DNA from: Flavobacteriales bacterium
Lineage (GTDB): Bacteria > Bacteroidota > Bacteroidia > Flavobacteriales_D > Crocinitomicaceae
Direction of reading: 5' to 3'
NCBI GenBank assembly: GCA_015665275.1
Contig: JADFAL010000037.1
Location: 1 to 59,205 of the forward strand
DNA: 59,205 bases
Shown: in pieces, positions 43,055-53,000 of the stretch
How the letters are laid out: each line of letters opens with the position of its first letter
Position numbering within the stretch: position 1 is the stretch's first letter
Translations under genes and position numbers: made by a program
Notes under the pieces: generated by a model
What the model saw: only the letters and a program-made list of their open reading frames with translations
Database searches by the model: none
Told to the model about the DNA's origin: nothing

Positions 43055-45004
43055 TTAGGCCTCAGCGGTCTGCGCTGTTTCCTTAACCGCTAGATTCAGC
43101 ATTTCCTTTATGGTGGCAACAATGGCATTTGTATCGTATCCGCATTCGTCCCACAACTCTTGCTGTGTACCGTGCTGAATATATTCATCTGGAATTCCAA
43201 GACGAACTACCTCAGCACTATATTTCTGATCGGCCATAAATTCGATAACCGCAGATCCAAATCCACCCATCAAACAGCCGTCTTCTACCGTAATGACTTT
43301 ATCGAACTTGCCAAATACTTCGTGCAACATCATTTCATCAATCGGCTTCACGAATCGCATGTCATAATGCGCTACAGAGGCACCTGTACTTTTCAACTCA
43401 TCAATAGCTTTCTGCGCAAAGTTACCTGGATGCCCAACAGTTAGAATCGCAATGTCGCTACCATTCGTTAGCTTACGCCCGGTTCCCACCTTGATTTTCT
43501 TCATAGCGGTCTTCCACTCCGTTGTAACACCTTTTCCTCTTGGGTATCGAATAGAAAACGGCCCCATGTTTTCCTGCTGTGCCGTAAACATTAAGTTACG
43601 CAATTCCGGTTCGTTCATTGGCGCACTAACTACCATATTTGGAATGCATCGCATATATGACAAGTCATAAGCTCCATGGTGTGTTGCTCCATCTGCTCCT
43701 ACCAATCCGGCACGATCCAAACAGAATACTACGTTCAAGTTTTGTAAAGCTACATCGTGCAAGACTTGATCAAATGCACGCTGCATGAACGTTGAGTAAA
43801 TATTACAGTAGGGCACCAATCCTTGTGTTGCTAATCCTGCTGAGAAGGTAACCGCATGCTGTTCGGCAATACCCACATCAAAAGAACGATCAGGCATGGC
43901 TTCCATCATATATGTCAACGAGCATCCCGTTGGCATCGCTGGTGTTACCCCCATAATTTTATCATTCTTTTCGGCCAATTCCACAATGGTATGCCCAAAA
44001 ACATCTTGATATTTCGGTGGTTGCGGTGATTTTGGAACCACTTTAACGATTTCACCTGTCTCTTTATTAAAGACTCCCGGTGCATGCCATTTCGTTGGAT
44101 TTCCTTCCTCCGAGTATTTGTATCCGGCTCCTTTCCTGGTAATGCAATGCAAGATTTTCGGACCAGGAATATCTTTCAAATCCTCCATAATCTTCGCCAT
44201 TCCAACCACATCATGACCATCAATAGGCCCGAAGTAACGGAAGTTCAACGATTCGAACATGTTGCTTTGCTTCAGCAAAGATCCTTTCAAGGCTGTCGAA
44301 ATTTTGGAAGCTACGGATTGAGCGTCCGGCCCAAACTTGGAGATTTTACCAAGAAGGTTCCAAACATCGTCTTTTACTTTATTGTAGGTATGAGATGTTG
44401 TGATATCTGTTAGATACTCACGTAATGCTCCCACGTTTGGATCGATAGACATACAGTTGTCGTTCAAAACAACCAATAGATTCGCATCTGGCTCAAAACC
44501 GGCATGGTTTAAACCTTCAAACGCCAAACCACCAGTCATGGCTCCATCACCAATTACTGCGATATGCTGACGATCTTTCTCGCCTTTGTAATGGTTGGCA
44601 ACAGCCATACCCAAAGCTGCAGAAATAGAAGTGGAAGAGTGCCCTACTCCAAAAGTGTCGTATTCGCTTTCGGATCGCTTCGGGAAACCTGACATTCCGC
44701 CTTTGATGCGGTTTGTTGGCAAGGCATCCTTACGACCTGTAAGAATTTTGTGCCCGTACGCTTGATGACCAACGTCCCAAACTAGTTGATCTTCCGGTGT
44801 GTTGAACACATAATGCAATGCTACCGTCAACTCTACCACGCCAAGACTTGCTCCGAAGTGACTGTTTCCGATTTCCGAAATTACATCGACGATGTACTGA
44901 CGTACGTCATGAGATACATTTGGTAAGTCCTCGATATTGAACTTGTCTCTTAAGTCGGAAGGAACATTAATTTGCTCCAAATATGGCCCTGTTGAATATT
45001 TCAT
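43055..45004 (-). CDS. dxs: 1-deoxy-D-xylulose-5-phosphate synthase
   Basis: A 649-residue thiamine-diphosphate enzyme that joins pyruvate and glyceraldehyde 3-phosphate, the first step of the MEP route to isoprenoids (menaquinone, undecaprenyl phosphate). N-terminal domain: NVSHDVRQYIVDVISEIGNSHFGASLGVVEL and VWDVGHQAYGHKILTGR. ThDP and Mg motif: AVIGDGAMTGGLAFEGLNHAG to NDNCMSI. The pyrimidine domain has DVGIAEQHAVTFSAGLA and the DRAGLVGADGATHHG block. The transketolase C-terminal domain closes the protein. Length is normal. Confidence 0.96.
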   Translation of the reverse strand: MKYSTGPYLEQINVPSDLRDKFNIEDLPNVSHDVRQYIVDVISEIGNSHFGASLGVVELTVALHYVFNTPEDQLVWDVGHQAYGHKILTGRKDALPTNRIKGGMSGFPKRSESEYDTFGVGHSSTSISAALGMAVANHYKGEKDRQHIAVIGDGAMTGGLAFEGLNHAGFEPDANLLVVLNDNCMSIDPNVGALREYLTDITTSHTYNKVKDDVWNLLGKISKFGPDAQSVASKISTALKGSLLKQSNMFESLNFRYFGPIDGHDVVGMAKIMEDLKDIPGPKILHCITRKGAGYKYSEEGNPTKWHAPGVFNKETGEIVKVVPKSPQPPKYQDVFGHTIVELAEKNDKIMGVTPAMPTGCSLTYMMEAMPDRSFDVGIAEQHAVTFSAGLATQGLVPYCNIYSTFMQRAFDQVLHDVALQNLNVVFCLDRAGLVGADGATHHGAYDLSYMRCIPNMVVSAPMNEPELRNLMFTAQQENMGPFSIRYPRGKGVTTEWKTAMKKIKVGTGRKLTNGSDIAILTVGHPGNFAQKAIDELKSTGASVAHYDMRFVKPIDEMMLHEVFGKFDKVITVEDGCLMGGFGSAVIEFMADQKYSAEVVRLGIPDEYIQHGTQQELWDECGYDTNAIVATIKEMLNLAVKETAQTAEA

Positions 45005-45118
45005 CTCAAACGTTAAACAAAATCAAACTTACATCAAATCTGCCTTTTTAACAAAGATGTCGATGATTTTATTGTTCAAAACTACGAAATTAACGTCTCT
45101 TAAGAAGGGTAATCCAGC

Positions 45119-46528
45119 CTAATTTGACTGCTCGGAAGCTTCCTCAGATTGCAACTTCTTCCATTGTTCGCTAATTATAGCCCTCTTTGAATACAAGTCA
45201 ATGAAGATCAAAATGGTAAGTACAACAAGCAACCAAACCCATCGATTCTGGAAGCGATCATCAACCGTGGATAAGTTCGCACAAACCATCGAATTGATCA
45301 CACCAAAAACCAACGAAATGGAAATCAGCGATTTAAGTCCTTGATTCAACAATTGGAACCGTTTATCCAGAATTAAAACTAGTGCACAAATAATCATGCA
45401 AATGAAAATGATTACGCCTTCCACGCGGTTCAATACATATAAATCGTATTCCCCCTTCAATTGCTTAGAAGATATAAATTCCCGATCAGATTCTGGAAGG
45501 AAGTTTCTGATTTGCGCGTGCGGCGTGCCGTTGTATTGAAGAGTATGAAGCCTCGATTCGAATCGGAAGAACTGTTTGGTTGTGTAAGTTGCGGTTTTCT
45601 GAATCAATAGGGGCCAATATTTAGGGGTAGAGATAATTCCGCCATTGATTTCATCAAAGTCTTTTTTGTTCTTTTCCCAACCTCCCGTTTTGTATAGCGG
45701 TCCGCTGTAGTCCCACATGAAATTCCAATTCAATTCGTCTTTGTATTGACAAATTGCATAGTTTTTCTTCCCACAATTATCATCCAAATACGCTTTGGCA
45801 GCGCCAATTTCAATCATGTGGTTGAATAAGAAAACATGCGACCCTTTGGAATAACGAAACTCTCCATCGTAGGAATAATTTACCGTTGGGATAATCAACA
45901 AAGCCAGTCCATACAAGCCCGAAGCCAGAACAAGCCTGTAGAATTGCAGTTGCACTTCTTTGCGTTTGCGTCTTCTCAAGAAATAGTGCAGTCCCAACCC
46001 GATAAAAAGCAAAAAGAAAATAGGAAGATTCGAATTGTGCATGCAAATACTTAACACGAAAATTAGGCTCACGAAAACCGTCTGAACTCGATTTAACTCC
46101 TTACTGTAAAGCAAAACGAGTAAACACAAAAAGGCGATGGTAACAAAAATGTCTGGAATAGGAATACTTACATTGAGTGAATATCCTGTAGCTAGCGTGA
46201 TGAGTATAATAGAGGCAATATAAATGACATTTCTTTTGACTCCGTCCACCACAGTACCAACGACGCGGTGCAACAACCAACATGTTAGCCAAGCCTGCGT
46301 AAAAATTACAAGCCAGAGGGTTTCCGAAAGGCTTACATGTCGCAAAAATAGCCCGTAAAAATCGGGCGGTCAGGCGCAACAAAACCCCTGAACCCAGTTT
46401 CTAAATACGTTCCGGTATCAGTATATACTAAAGGGAAGTCATTGTAGAATGCGGCAAAACAAGAAGCAATGGTTGCCAGAAAAATGATCCATCCATTTCC
46501 TGTTTTCTTAAATAATGGTCGTATTCAT
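45119..46528 (-). pseudogene. Multi-spanning membrane glycosyltransferase-like protein, frameshifted
   Basis: The intact part (408 codons from 46342) is a hydrophobic protein with about nine to eleven helices and a large loop (about residues 155-310), of a GT-C or PMT-like type. Its true N-terminus lies upstream in another frame: 46524-46349 encodes a helix GWIIFLATIASCFAAFYND and the outer-loop motif VYTDTGTYLETG, leading to FTGYF. The frame change is at a run of five T (plus-strand A at 46344-46348); one extra T would join FTGYF to LRHVSLSETLW without a stop. No ATG, GTG or TTG opens the upstream frame, and an out-of-frame ATG is at 46526-46528, so a second indel is likely. Pseudogene or sequencing error. 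Confidence 0.7.
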
Positions 46529-46608
46529 GCCATTTCGTTTGATCGGTTGTAGAGCTCAACTAGGAACGAAATAAATCCGCAATACGTTGAAAAATGCTCG
46601 CATTTCTA

Positions 46609-48186
46609 TTACAACTTGTACACGCGGACGTTCTCTAACCTTCCGACCTCGTTTTTTCTGTAGGGCTCTAAGAATTCAGCCTTTTCCATCTCGGGATCGT
46701 GTGTAATCAAGTATTTCGCGCCTCGTTTTTTCAGTTCTTCTATTTGATCTGAGGAATGAAACCCAATCATATTCGTCCAACCATCTCGATCCAACATATA
46801 AAGGGAAATACTGAACGATTGATCCGGATACGTAATGACTTTGTCGTCTTTCTTAACACCCATTTTTTCCAATTTCGGTCGGATGAAATACAAACTATTC
46901 CAGTGAGACTTCACGCGCCAATTGTGCCAGCGCATCATTCCCTCAAACTCATCGTGCATCACAATCCACGCATCACCTTCTTCTCGGCCCATTTTATAGC
47001 GAAGTACTTCCTTGCAATAGTAAATATTGAAGAACACAAAAACGACAAGCACCACTCTGGTTTTCATAGAATGAAACGTGGTATTAAATCGGTCTTTAAA
47101 CAACCAGGCGAGTGGCAGAAAACAAGACAAAATCAGCATTAAGAATGGAACGTAGTAATAATCGTGTACACCGATGAATCCGCCCCAAAGTACGAAGTAG
47201 GAAACGGATCCAAGAAGGATAAATATGTTGGCCAAATAAGCGAACAATGGAAGTTTTCGGATTAGTACCAGGTTGGTTACAAACGCCGCTCCCAGCATAC
47301 AAATCAAAGTGATATTATGAAAGACAGGGATCGTAGTGCGTTTCATGTTTTCCCAAAGCTTCGACACTTCTTCCTCCTTGGCATCCCAAAGCGGATATGG
47401 CTGGTTGAAGGTGTAATAATACCCGTGCGTTTTGTTGTAATCTCGTGCATAAAGAATCCACGCAACTTCACAGATGAGCACAATTGCCAGGGCAGAAAAT
47501 CCGTGCCATTTATCCTTAAATACCTTTTGGCCTGGTAAGGTTTTCACATTGAAGATGGTTTCCAGCAAATAAATGAATCCGAGGAAAACGAACGCTATCA
47601 GCATGGAAGCCTTGAGCAACCCTGAAATTGCCATCAACGCAGCAAACCAATACAACCACTTCACCTTACCCTGCTTCTGATAGAGCAGTAAGAAGTACAG
47701 TGACATAAGCAGAAAACCCAATGCGGGTCCATCTGATAAGAAACTCACGCCATAAAAGGCATACGCGGGTGAAGCAAAAACCACCAGGGTTATGGCTCCA
47801 GCCCAGAAATTCGAATCGAAGAGCAATTGCACGGATCGAAATAAGGCCATCAATCCGCAGACCATCACAATCAACCAAATCAATCGATACACTAAGAAGG
47901 ATTCACCTGTAAGCTTCCATAAATTTCCCGTGAGATAGTATAGTCCGGGGAACTCACCGGCACTTTTTCCAGTAGTATAATTATCGGCCCATAGCAAGTG
48001 CATTTCGGGTTCCGAAAAACTGGCTCCGTCTTGATACTTCTTGGTAATGGACAAACAATCGGCTTGTCTCCAAATATGATTTCCCTGCGGTCCCTTGTCC
48101 AATACCCCGTCATAGTACAAAATGCACAATGCGGCAAGTATTACAACGAAGACACCAAGTCCAAGATTTCTTTGTTTAACAGTCAT
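46609..48186 (-). CDS. Membrane glycosyltransferase, GT39/ArnT-like
   Basis: A 525-residue integral membrane protein with about ten helices. Its first outer loop has GPQGNHIWRQADCLSITKKYQDG, the position where GT39/ArnT/PMT-type enzymes keep their catalytic acidic and Arg residues (here HxWRQAD). The helix group ends near residue 405 and a soluble C-terminal domain of about 110 residues follows. Such enzymes transfer sugars from polyprenyl phosphate donors to lipids or proteins outside the membrane. It follows the frameshifted membrane gene's region in the same direction; the pair may have worked together. Confidence 0.75.
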   Translation of the reverse strand: MTVKQRNLGLGVFVVILAALCILYYDGVLDKGPQGNHIWRQADCLSITKKYQDGASFSEPEMHLLWADNYTTGKSAGEFPGLYYLTGNLWKLTGESFLVYRLIWLIVMVCGLMALFRSVQLLFDSNFWAGAITLVVFASPAYAFYGVSFLSDGPALGFLLMSLYFLLLYQKQGKVKWLYWFAALMAISGLLKASMLIAFVFLGFIYLLETIFNVKTLPGQKVFKDKWHGFSALAIVLICEVAWILYARDYNKTHGYYYTFNQPYPLWDAKEEEVSKLWENMKRTTIPVFHNITLICMLGAAFVTNLVLIRKLPLFAYLANIFILLGSVSYFVLWGGFIGVHDYYYVPFLMLILSCFLPLAWLFKDRFNTTFHSMKTRVVLVVFVFFNIYYCKEVLRYKMGREEGDAWIVMHDEFEGMMRWHNWRVKSHWNSLYFIRPKLEKMGVKKDDKVITYPDQSFSISLYMLDRDGWTNMIGFHSSDQIEELKKRGAKYLITHDPEMEKAEFLEPYRKNEVGRLENVRVYKL

Positions 48187-48291
48187 TAATGTAGTGCTTA
48201 CGGCTCAAACGTAGAAAAAAAAACAATGGTTGGTCACTTTTTCTTCTTTCGACCTACTAACCAAATAGAACCCTAATTTCGTAACGCGACT

Positions 48292-48684
48292 ATGAGCGAT
48301 ACCAAACAAAATCAATTTCTAACACTATATGAGCCGGTTCATGAACGGTTTGAACGCTTCTGCAGAGCGCGTGTGTATGGAGATCTGGACTATCGCGACT
48401 TAATCAATGAATCGTTACTAGTAGCTTACGATAAGCTGGAGGCTTTGCGATCTAAGGAGGCATTTTTGTCTTTTCTGATCGGAATTAGTGTTCGCATATT
48501 GTCAAACAATCATCAAAAGAAGAAGGAAGAACGGTGGTCAGCAGCCACAGAAAAAAACAAGCAAGATTTTGCGATCGGAGTGTCTGATCCAGATATACAT
48601 TTTCTGTATGAAGGACTTTCGCCATTTGCTTCGAAACAGCACAATTTTGACACAAAACCCATTTTTTACGACACGAAATTATAA
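48292..48684 (+). pseudogene. ECF-type sigma factor, 3'-truncated (region 4 missing)
   Basis: A 130-codon frame. Region 2 is recognisable at about residues 10-75 (YEPVHERFERFCRARVYGDLDYRDLINESLLVAYDKLE, FLSFLIGISVRILSNNHQKKKEE). The sequence goes on to SDPDIHFLYEGLSPFASKQ, where intact relatives enter region 4, and then degrades to HNFDTKPIFYDTKL and a stop. None of the three forward frames continues a helix-turn-helix. Without region 4 it cannot bind -35 DNA in the normal way. The anti-sigma or membrane gene that usually follows is also absent, which suggests a deletion at about 48640. Confidence 0.7.
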
Positions 48685-48746
48685 CGCTTAAAGTCAATTT
48701 ACGCTTGACAAGAAATTTGATGGTATAGTAAAGGAAGCAAGTGCTA

Positions 48747-49955
48747 CTAGGAAAGTAATTTCGCCGCAATATAAGCCGTTGTCCAAGCGGCCTGAAAGTT
48801 ATAGCCTCCGGTAATTCCGTCCACATCCATAACTTCACCAGCGAAATACAACCCGGGAACTACAGTGCTTTGCATGGTTTTGAAATCAATAGATTCCAGA
48901 CTGACGCCCCCGCATGTAACGAATTCCTCTTTGAATGTAGTTTTCCCCGTTACTTGATACAAGTCATTGGTGAGTACGTTCACCAGTTTGTTCATCGACT
49001 TTTTGCCTAATTGACTCCAAACAGAATGTAAAGAAAGCCCCGCTCGTTCTACCAAATAATGCCACAAGCGCTCGGGAAGCAGATACGGTCTGAAATTCGA
49101 TAGCATTTTATGAGGGTGCGCTTCAACAATCGATAGTAGTTCGTTCATCACCAGTTCTGAATTCGGAAGATGCACCCAGTTTACCTGAGTTTTGAATTCG
49201 TAGTTTTTCTCCTGCAAAATGCGTGCTCCAAAAGCCGATAACTTCAATATTGCCGGTCCGCTCATTCCCCAATGCGTAATTAAAAGTGGGCCATCAGACT
49301 TCAACTTTGTTCCCTGGATGCTAACCAGTGGATTTTCAACTACAATCCCCATCAGTTCACGCACCTTTTCGTGAGGCATATTGAAAGTGAATAAGGAAGG
49401 AACAGGTTCTTTAATTTTATGTCCGAGGACCTCCAGCCATTCCAGTCCCGATCGTTTTGGCGAACCTCCAGTGGTCACAATAACTTTGTCGAATCGAATC
49501 GTGTCATCGCCAGATTCCAGTTCAATCCCCTCATCTGTACTTTTTATAGAACGAATGCCCTTGCCAAGATGAACGGCTATATTTAGCCGGCGTACCTCAT
49601 TCATAAAACAGTCGATGATACTTTGCGAATTCTGCGAAACGGGAAAAACACAATTGTCTTCCTGAATTACCAGGGGAACACCTCTAGTCTCAAACCATTC
49701 CATTGTATGTTTCGTATGAAAACTTCCAAAGGCCTTTCGCAATTTTCGACTCCCACGAGGATACGCTTCCGCCAGCTTCTTAATGTCAGTACATCCATTC
49801 GTTACATTGCAGCGACCACCGCCCGAGATTTTCACTTTCGACAAAACCTTCTTCGATTTTTCGAAAATGTGCACCTCAGCACTCGGGTAATTTTCCTTGG
49901 CATGAATGGCCGCAAAGAACCCCGCAGCACCGCCTCCTACAATCGCAACTCGCAT
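48747..49955 (-). CDS. HI0933-family FAD-dependent oxidoreductase (flavoprotein)
   Basis: A 402-residue cytoplasmic flavoprotein of the HI0933/YhiN-like group. FAD binding: VAIVGGGAAGFFAAIHAKE at the N-terminus. VKISGGGRCNVTNGC is the family signature after the first fold, and VIVTTGGSPKRSG and GLYFAGEVMDVDGITGGYNFQAAWTTAYIAAK close the FAD site. The substrate of most members is unknown; a few reduce steroid or bile-acid intermediates. It is monocistronic and convergent with the sigma remnant. Confidence 0.9.
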   Translation of the reverse strand: MRVAIVGGGAAGFFAAIHAKENYPSAEVHIFEKSKKVLSKVKISGGGRCNVTNGCTDIKKLAEAYPRGSRKLRKAFGSFHTKHTMEWFETRGVPLVIQEDNCVFPVSQNSQSIIDCFMNEVRRLNIAVHLGKGIRSIKSTDEGIELESGDDTIRFDKVIVTTGGSPKRSGLEWLEVLGHKIKEPVPSLFTFNMPHEKVRELMGIVVENPLVSIQGTKLKSDGPLLITHWGMSGPAILKLSAFGARILQEKNYEFKTQVNWVHLPNSELVMNELLSIVEAHPHKMLSNFRPYLLPERLWHYLVERAGLSLHSVWSQLGKKSMNKLVNVLTNDLYQVTGKTTFKEEFVTCGGVSLESIDFKTMQSTVVPGLYFAGEVMDVDGITGGYNFQAAWTTAYIAAKLLS

Positions 49956-50025
49956 ATGCCAAAGATAGTTTGATTATTTATTCATCCCATCGATTCCGTA
50001 TGCCAATGATTCCATCGCATTTCAC

Positions 50026-50033
50026 TAACTTTG
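50026..50033 (+). promoter_or_regulatory. TAACTTTG -7 element before ileS
   Basis: Exact TAnnTTTG match, 21 nt before the ATG at 50055. It overlaps the alternative TTG at 50031, so that start can be ruled out. Confidence 0.5.
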
Positions 50034-50054
50034 CCTCTTGCAAAATCGCACAAA

Positions 50055-53000
50055 ATGAGTCAGAATTATCCAACGTACAAAGGTTTGGACTTGCCGAATG
50101 TCGCAAGTCGCGTGTTAGCTCAGTGGGAATCAGAGAAAATATTCGAGAAATCGATTGAAACTCGTGAGGGAAACACACCTTTTATTTTCTTCGAGGGTCC
50201 GCCGTCTGCAAACGGTCTTCCTGGTATTCATCATGCCATGGGTCGTTCGATTAAAGATATTTTCTGTCGTTACAAAACCTTGAAAGGATTTCAGGTAAAG
50301 CGGAAAGCCGGATGGGATACGCACGGTTTGCCTGTGGAATTGGGTGTCGAAAAAGAATTGGGCATCACCAAGGAAGATATTGGAACGAAAATCTCAGTAG
50401 ACGAGTACAACAAAGCATGTCGTGAGGCAGTAATGCGTTACACGGATATCTGGAACAACCTTACGCGCCAAATGGGGTATTGGGTTGATATGGAAAATCC
50501 ATATATCACTTACGATTCAAAATACATGGAATCGGTTTGGTGGTTGCTCGGGCAGCTCTACGATAAAGAGTTGATCTACAAAGGATACACAATCCAGCCG
50601 TATTCACCGAAAGCCGGAACCGGACTTTCTACCCACGAGTTGAATATGCCGGGCTGTTACCGTGACGTAACGGATACAACAATCGTAGCGCAGTTCAAAT
50701 TGCGCAATGGAGAAACGCTGCCTTCCTCCTTTGGAGGGGGACAAGAGGGGGGGGACTCTCGTAGCACTTACCTTCTCGCTTGGACGACCACGCCGTGGAC
50801 TTTGCCATCGAACACAGCCTTAACGGTTGGTCCGAAGATCGAGTACGTTTTGGTGCAAACCTACAACCAGTATTCCAAGGAACCAATGCAGGTTATCCTT
50901 GCAAAAAACTTGGTAGGGTATCAATTCAGCAAGAACTTCTTCGCGGTAGAGTCGTCAGGTGAACTTTCGGCATATAACGCCGAAGACAAAAAGATCCCTT
51001 ACTTCGTTGCAGGAGAATGCGTCGGCACTGATTTGGTCGGTTTGAAATACGAACAATTATTGCCGTACGCGCAACCCTACGAAAATGCGGAAGAGGCGTA
51101 TCGCGTGATTCTTGGAGATTTTGTTACAACGGAAGACGGAACTGGAATTGTACATACAGCACCTACCTTTGGTGCGGACGATGCCAAGGTTGCTACTGAC
51201 GCAGGTGTTCCCGGATTGCTCGTTTTGAATGAGAATGAAGACCCTGTGCCATTGGTAGATCTTCAAGGAAGGTTCCGACCTGAAATGGGCGAATTCGCTG
51301 GTAAATACGTGAAAAACGAATATTACAACGACGGAGAAGCGCCAGACAAAAGCGTAGATGTAGAAATCGCGATCAAATTGAAAACGGAAAACCGTGCCTT
51401 CAAAGTAGAAAAATACGTCCATAGTTATCCGCATTGTTGGAGAACAGATAAGCCAGTATTATACTACCCGCTTGATTCTTGGTTTGTAAAAGCTACCGAG
51501 AAGAAAGAGCGCATGTCGGAACTGAACAACACGATCAACTGGAAACCGGCTTCAACAGGTACTGGGCGTTTTGGAAAGTGGTTGGAAAACTTGAACGATT
51601 GGAACCTTTCCCGTTCTCGATACTGGGGAATTCCTATCCCAATCTGGTCAACGGAAGACAATGAAGAACGCATTTGCATCTCTTCCGTGGCTCAACTGCA
51701 AACCGAAATTGAAAAAGCCGTTGCAGCAGGAGTGATGGATTCAAATCCACTTGTAGATTTTGAGGCTGGTAATATGTCTAAGGATAACTACGAAAAAGTA
51801 GACCTTCACAAGCACTACATGGATGCCATTACCTTGGTTTCGCCTTCTGGAAAGCCAATGCAACGCGAAGCAGACCTTATCGACGTTTGGTTTGATTCCG
51901 GCTCCATGCCTTATGCACAGTGGCACTATCCTTTTGAGAACAAAGATTTAATTGACAACCGTACTGGCTACCCGGCAGATTTCATTGCTGAGGGAGTTGA
52001 TCAAACGCGCGGTTGGTTCTATACATTGCACGCCATCGCAACGATGGTGTTCGATTCTGTTGCTTATAAAGCGGTAGTTTCTAACGGACTTGTTTTGGAC
52101 AAAGACGGATTCAAAATGTCTAAAAGTAGAGGAAATGGTGTCGATCCGTTCGCAACCATGGACAAGTTTGGACCGGATGCTACGCGTTGGTATATGATTA
52201 CGAATGCACAGCCTTGGGATAATTTGAAATTTGATGTAGACGGAATCACAGAAGTACAGCGTAAATTCTTCGGAACCTTGTACAATACGTATTCGTTCTT
52301 TGCACTATACGCCAACATTGATGGATTTGACTATTCCGAGGCAGATTTGGCATTAGAAGAGCGTCCTGAAATTGATCGTTGGGTACTGTCCAAGTTAAAC
52401 ACACTCATCAAGGAAGTGGATGAAGCCTTCGACTCCTATGAGCCTACGCTCGCAGGAAGATTAATTCAAGACTTTGTCGGAGATCAACTTTCGAACTGGT
52501 ATGTGCGCTTAGGACGCCGCCGTTTCTGGAAGCAATCTACTGACGATGCAGCTGGCGCAAAGGACAAATTATCAGCTTATCAAACTTTGTACACCTGTTT
52601 GGAAACTATATCAATTCTCGGTTCCCCGATTGCTCCATTCTACATGGATCAGTTGTTCCAAGATTTGAATGCTACGTCTGGTAAGCACGATTGTGAATCG
52701 GTGCATTTGGCAAATTTCCCGAAAGCAGATGAAAGTGTAATCAACGCTGAGTTGGAAACACAAATGGACCTTGCGCAGCGCACTTCATCACTCGTTCTTG
52801 GATTGCGTAAAAAAGAGCGTTTGCGTGTACGCCAGCCATTGCAGAAGATCATGGTTCCTGCTTTAAACAAAACGTTTGCAGCAAATATTCGTCACGTACA
52901 GGATTTGATTTTGTCGGAAGTGAACGTAAAAGAACTGGAATTACTCGCTGAAGACAACGATGTACTGGTAAAAAGCATCAAACCGAACTTCAAAACTATC

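Noticed and set aside
48647-48686. TTGACA ... TATAAC resembling a sigma-70 promoter after the sigma remnant
   Set aside because: The spacing is about 28 nt, far from 17, and this phylum does not normally use that consensus.
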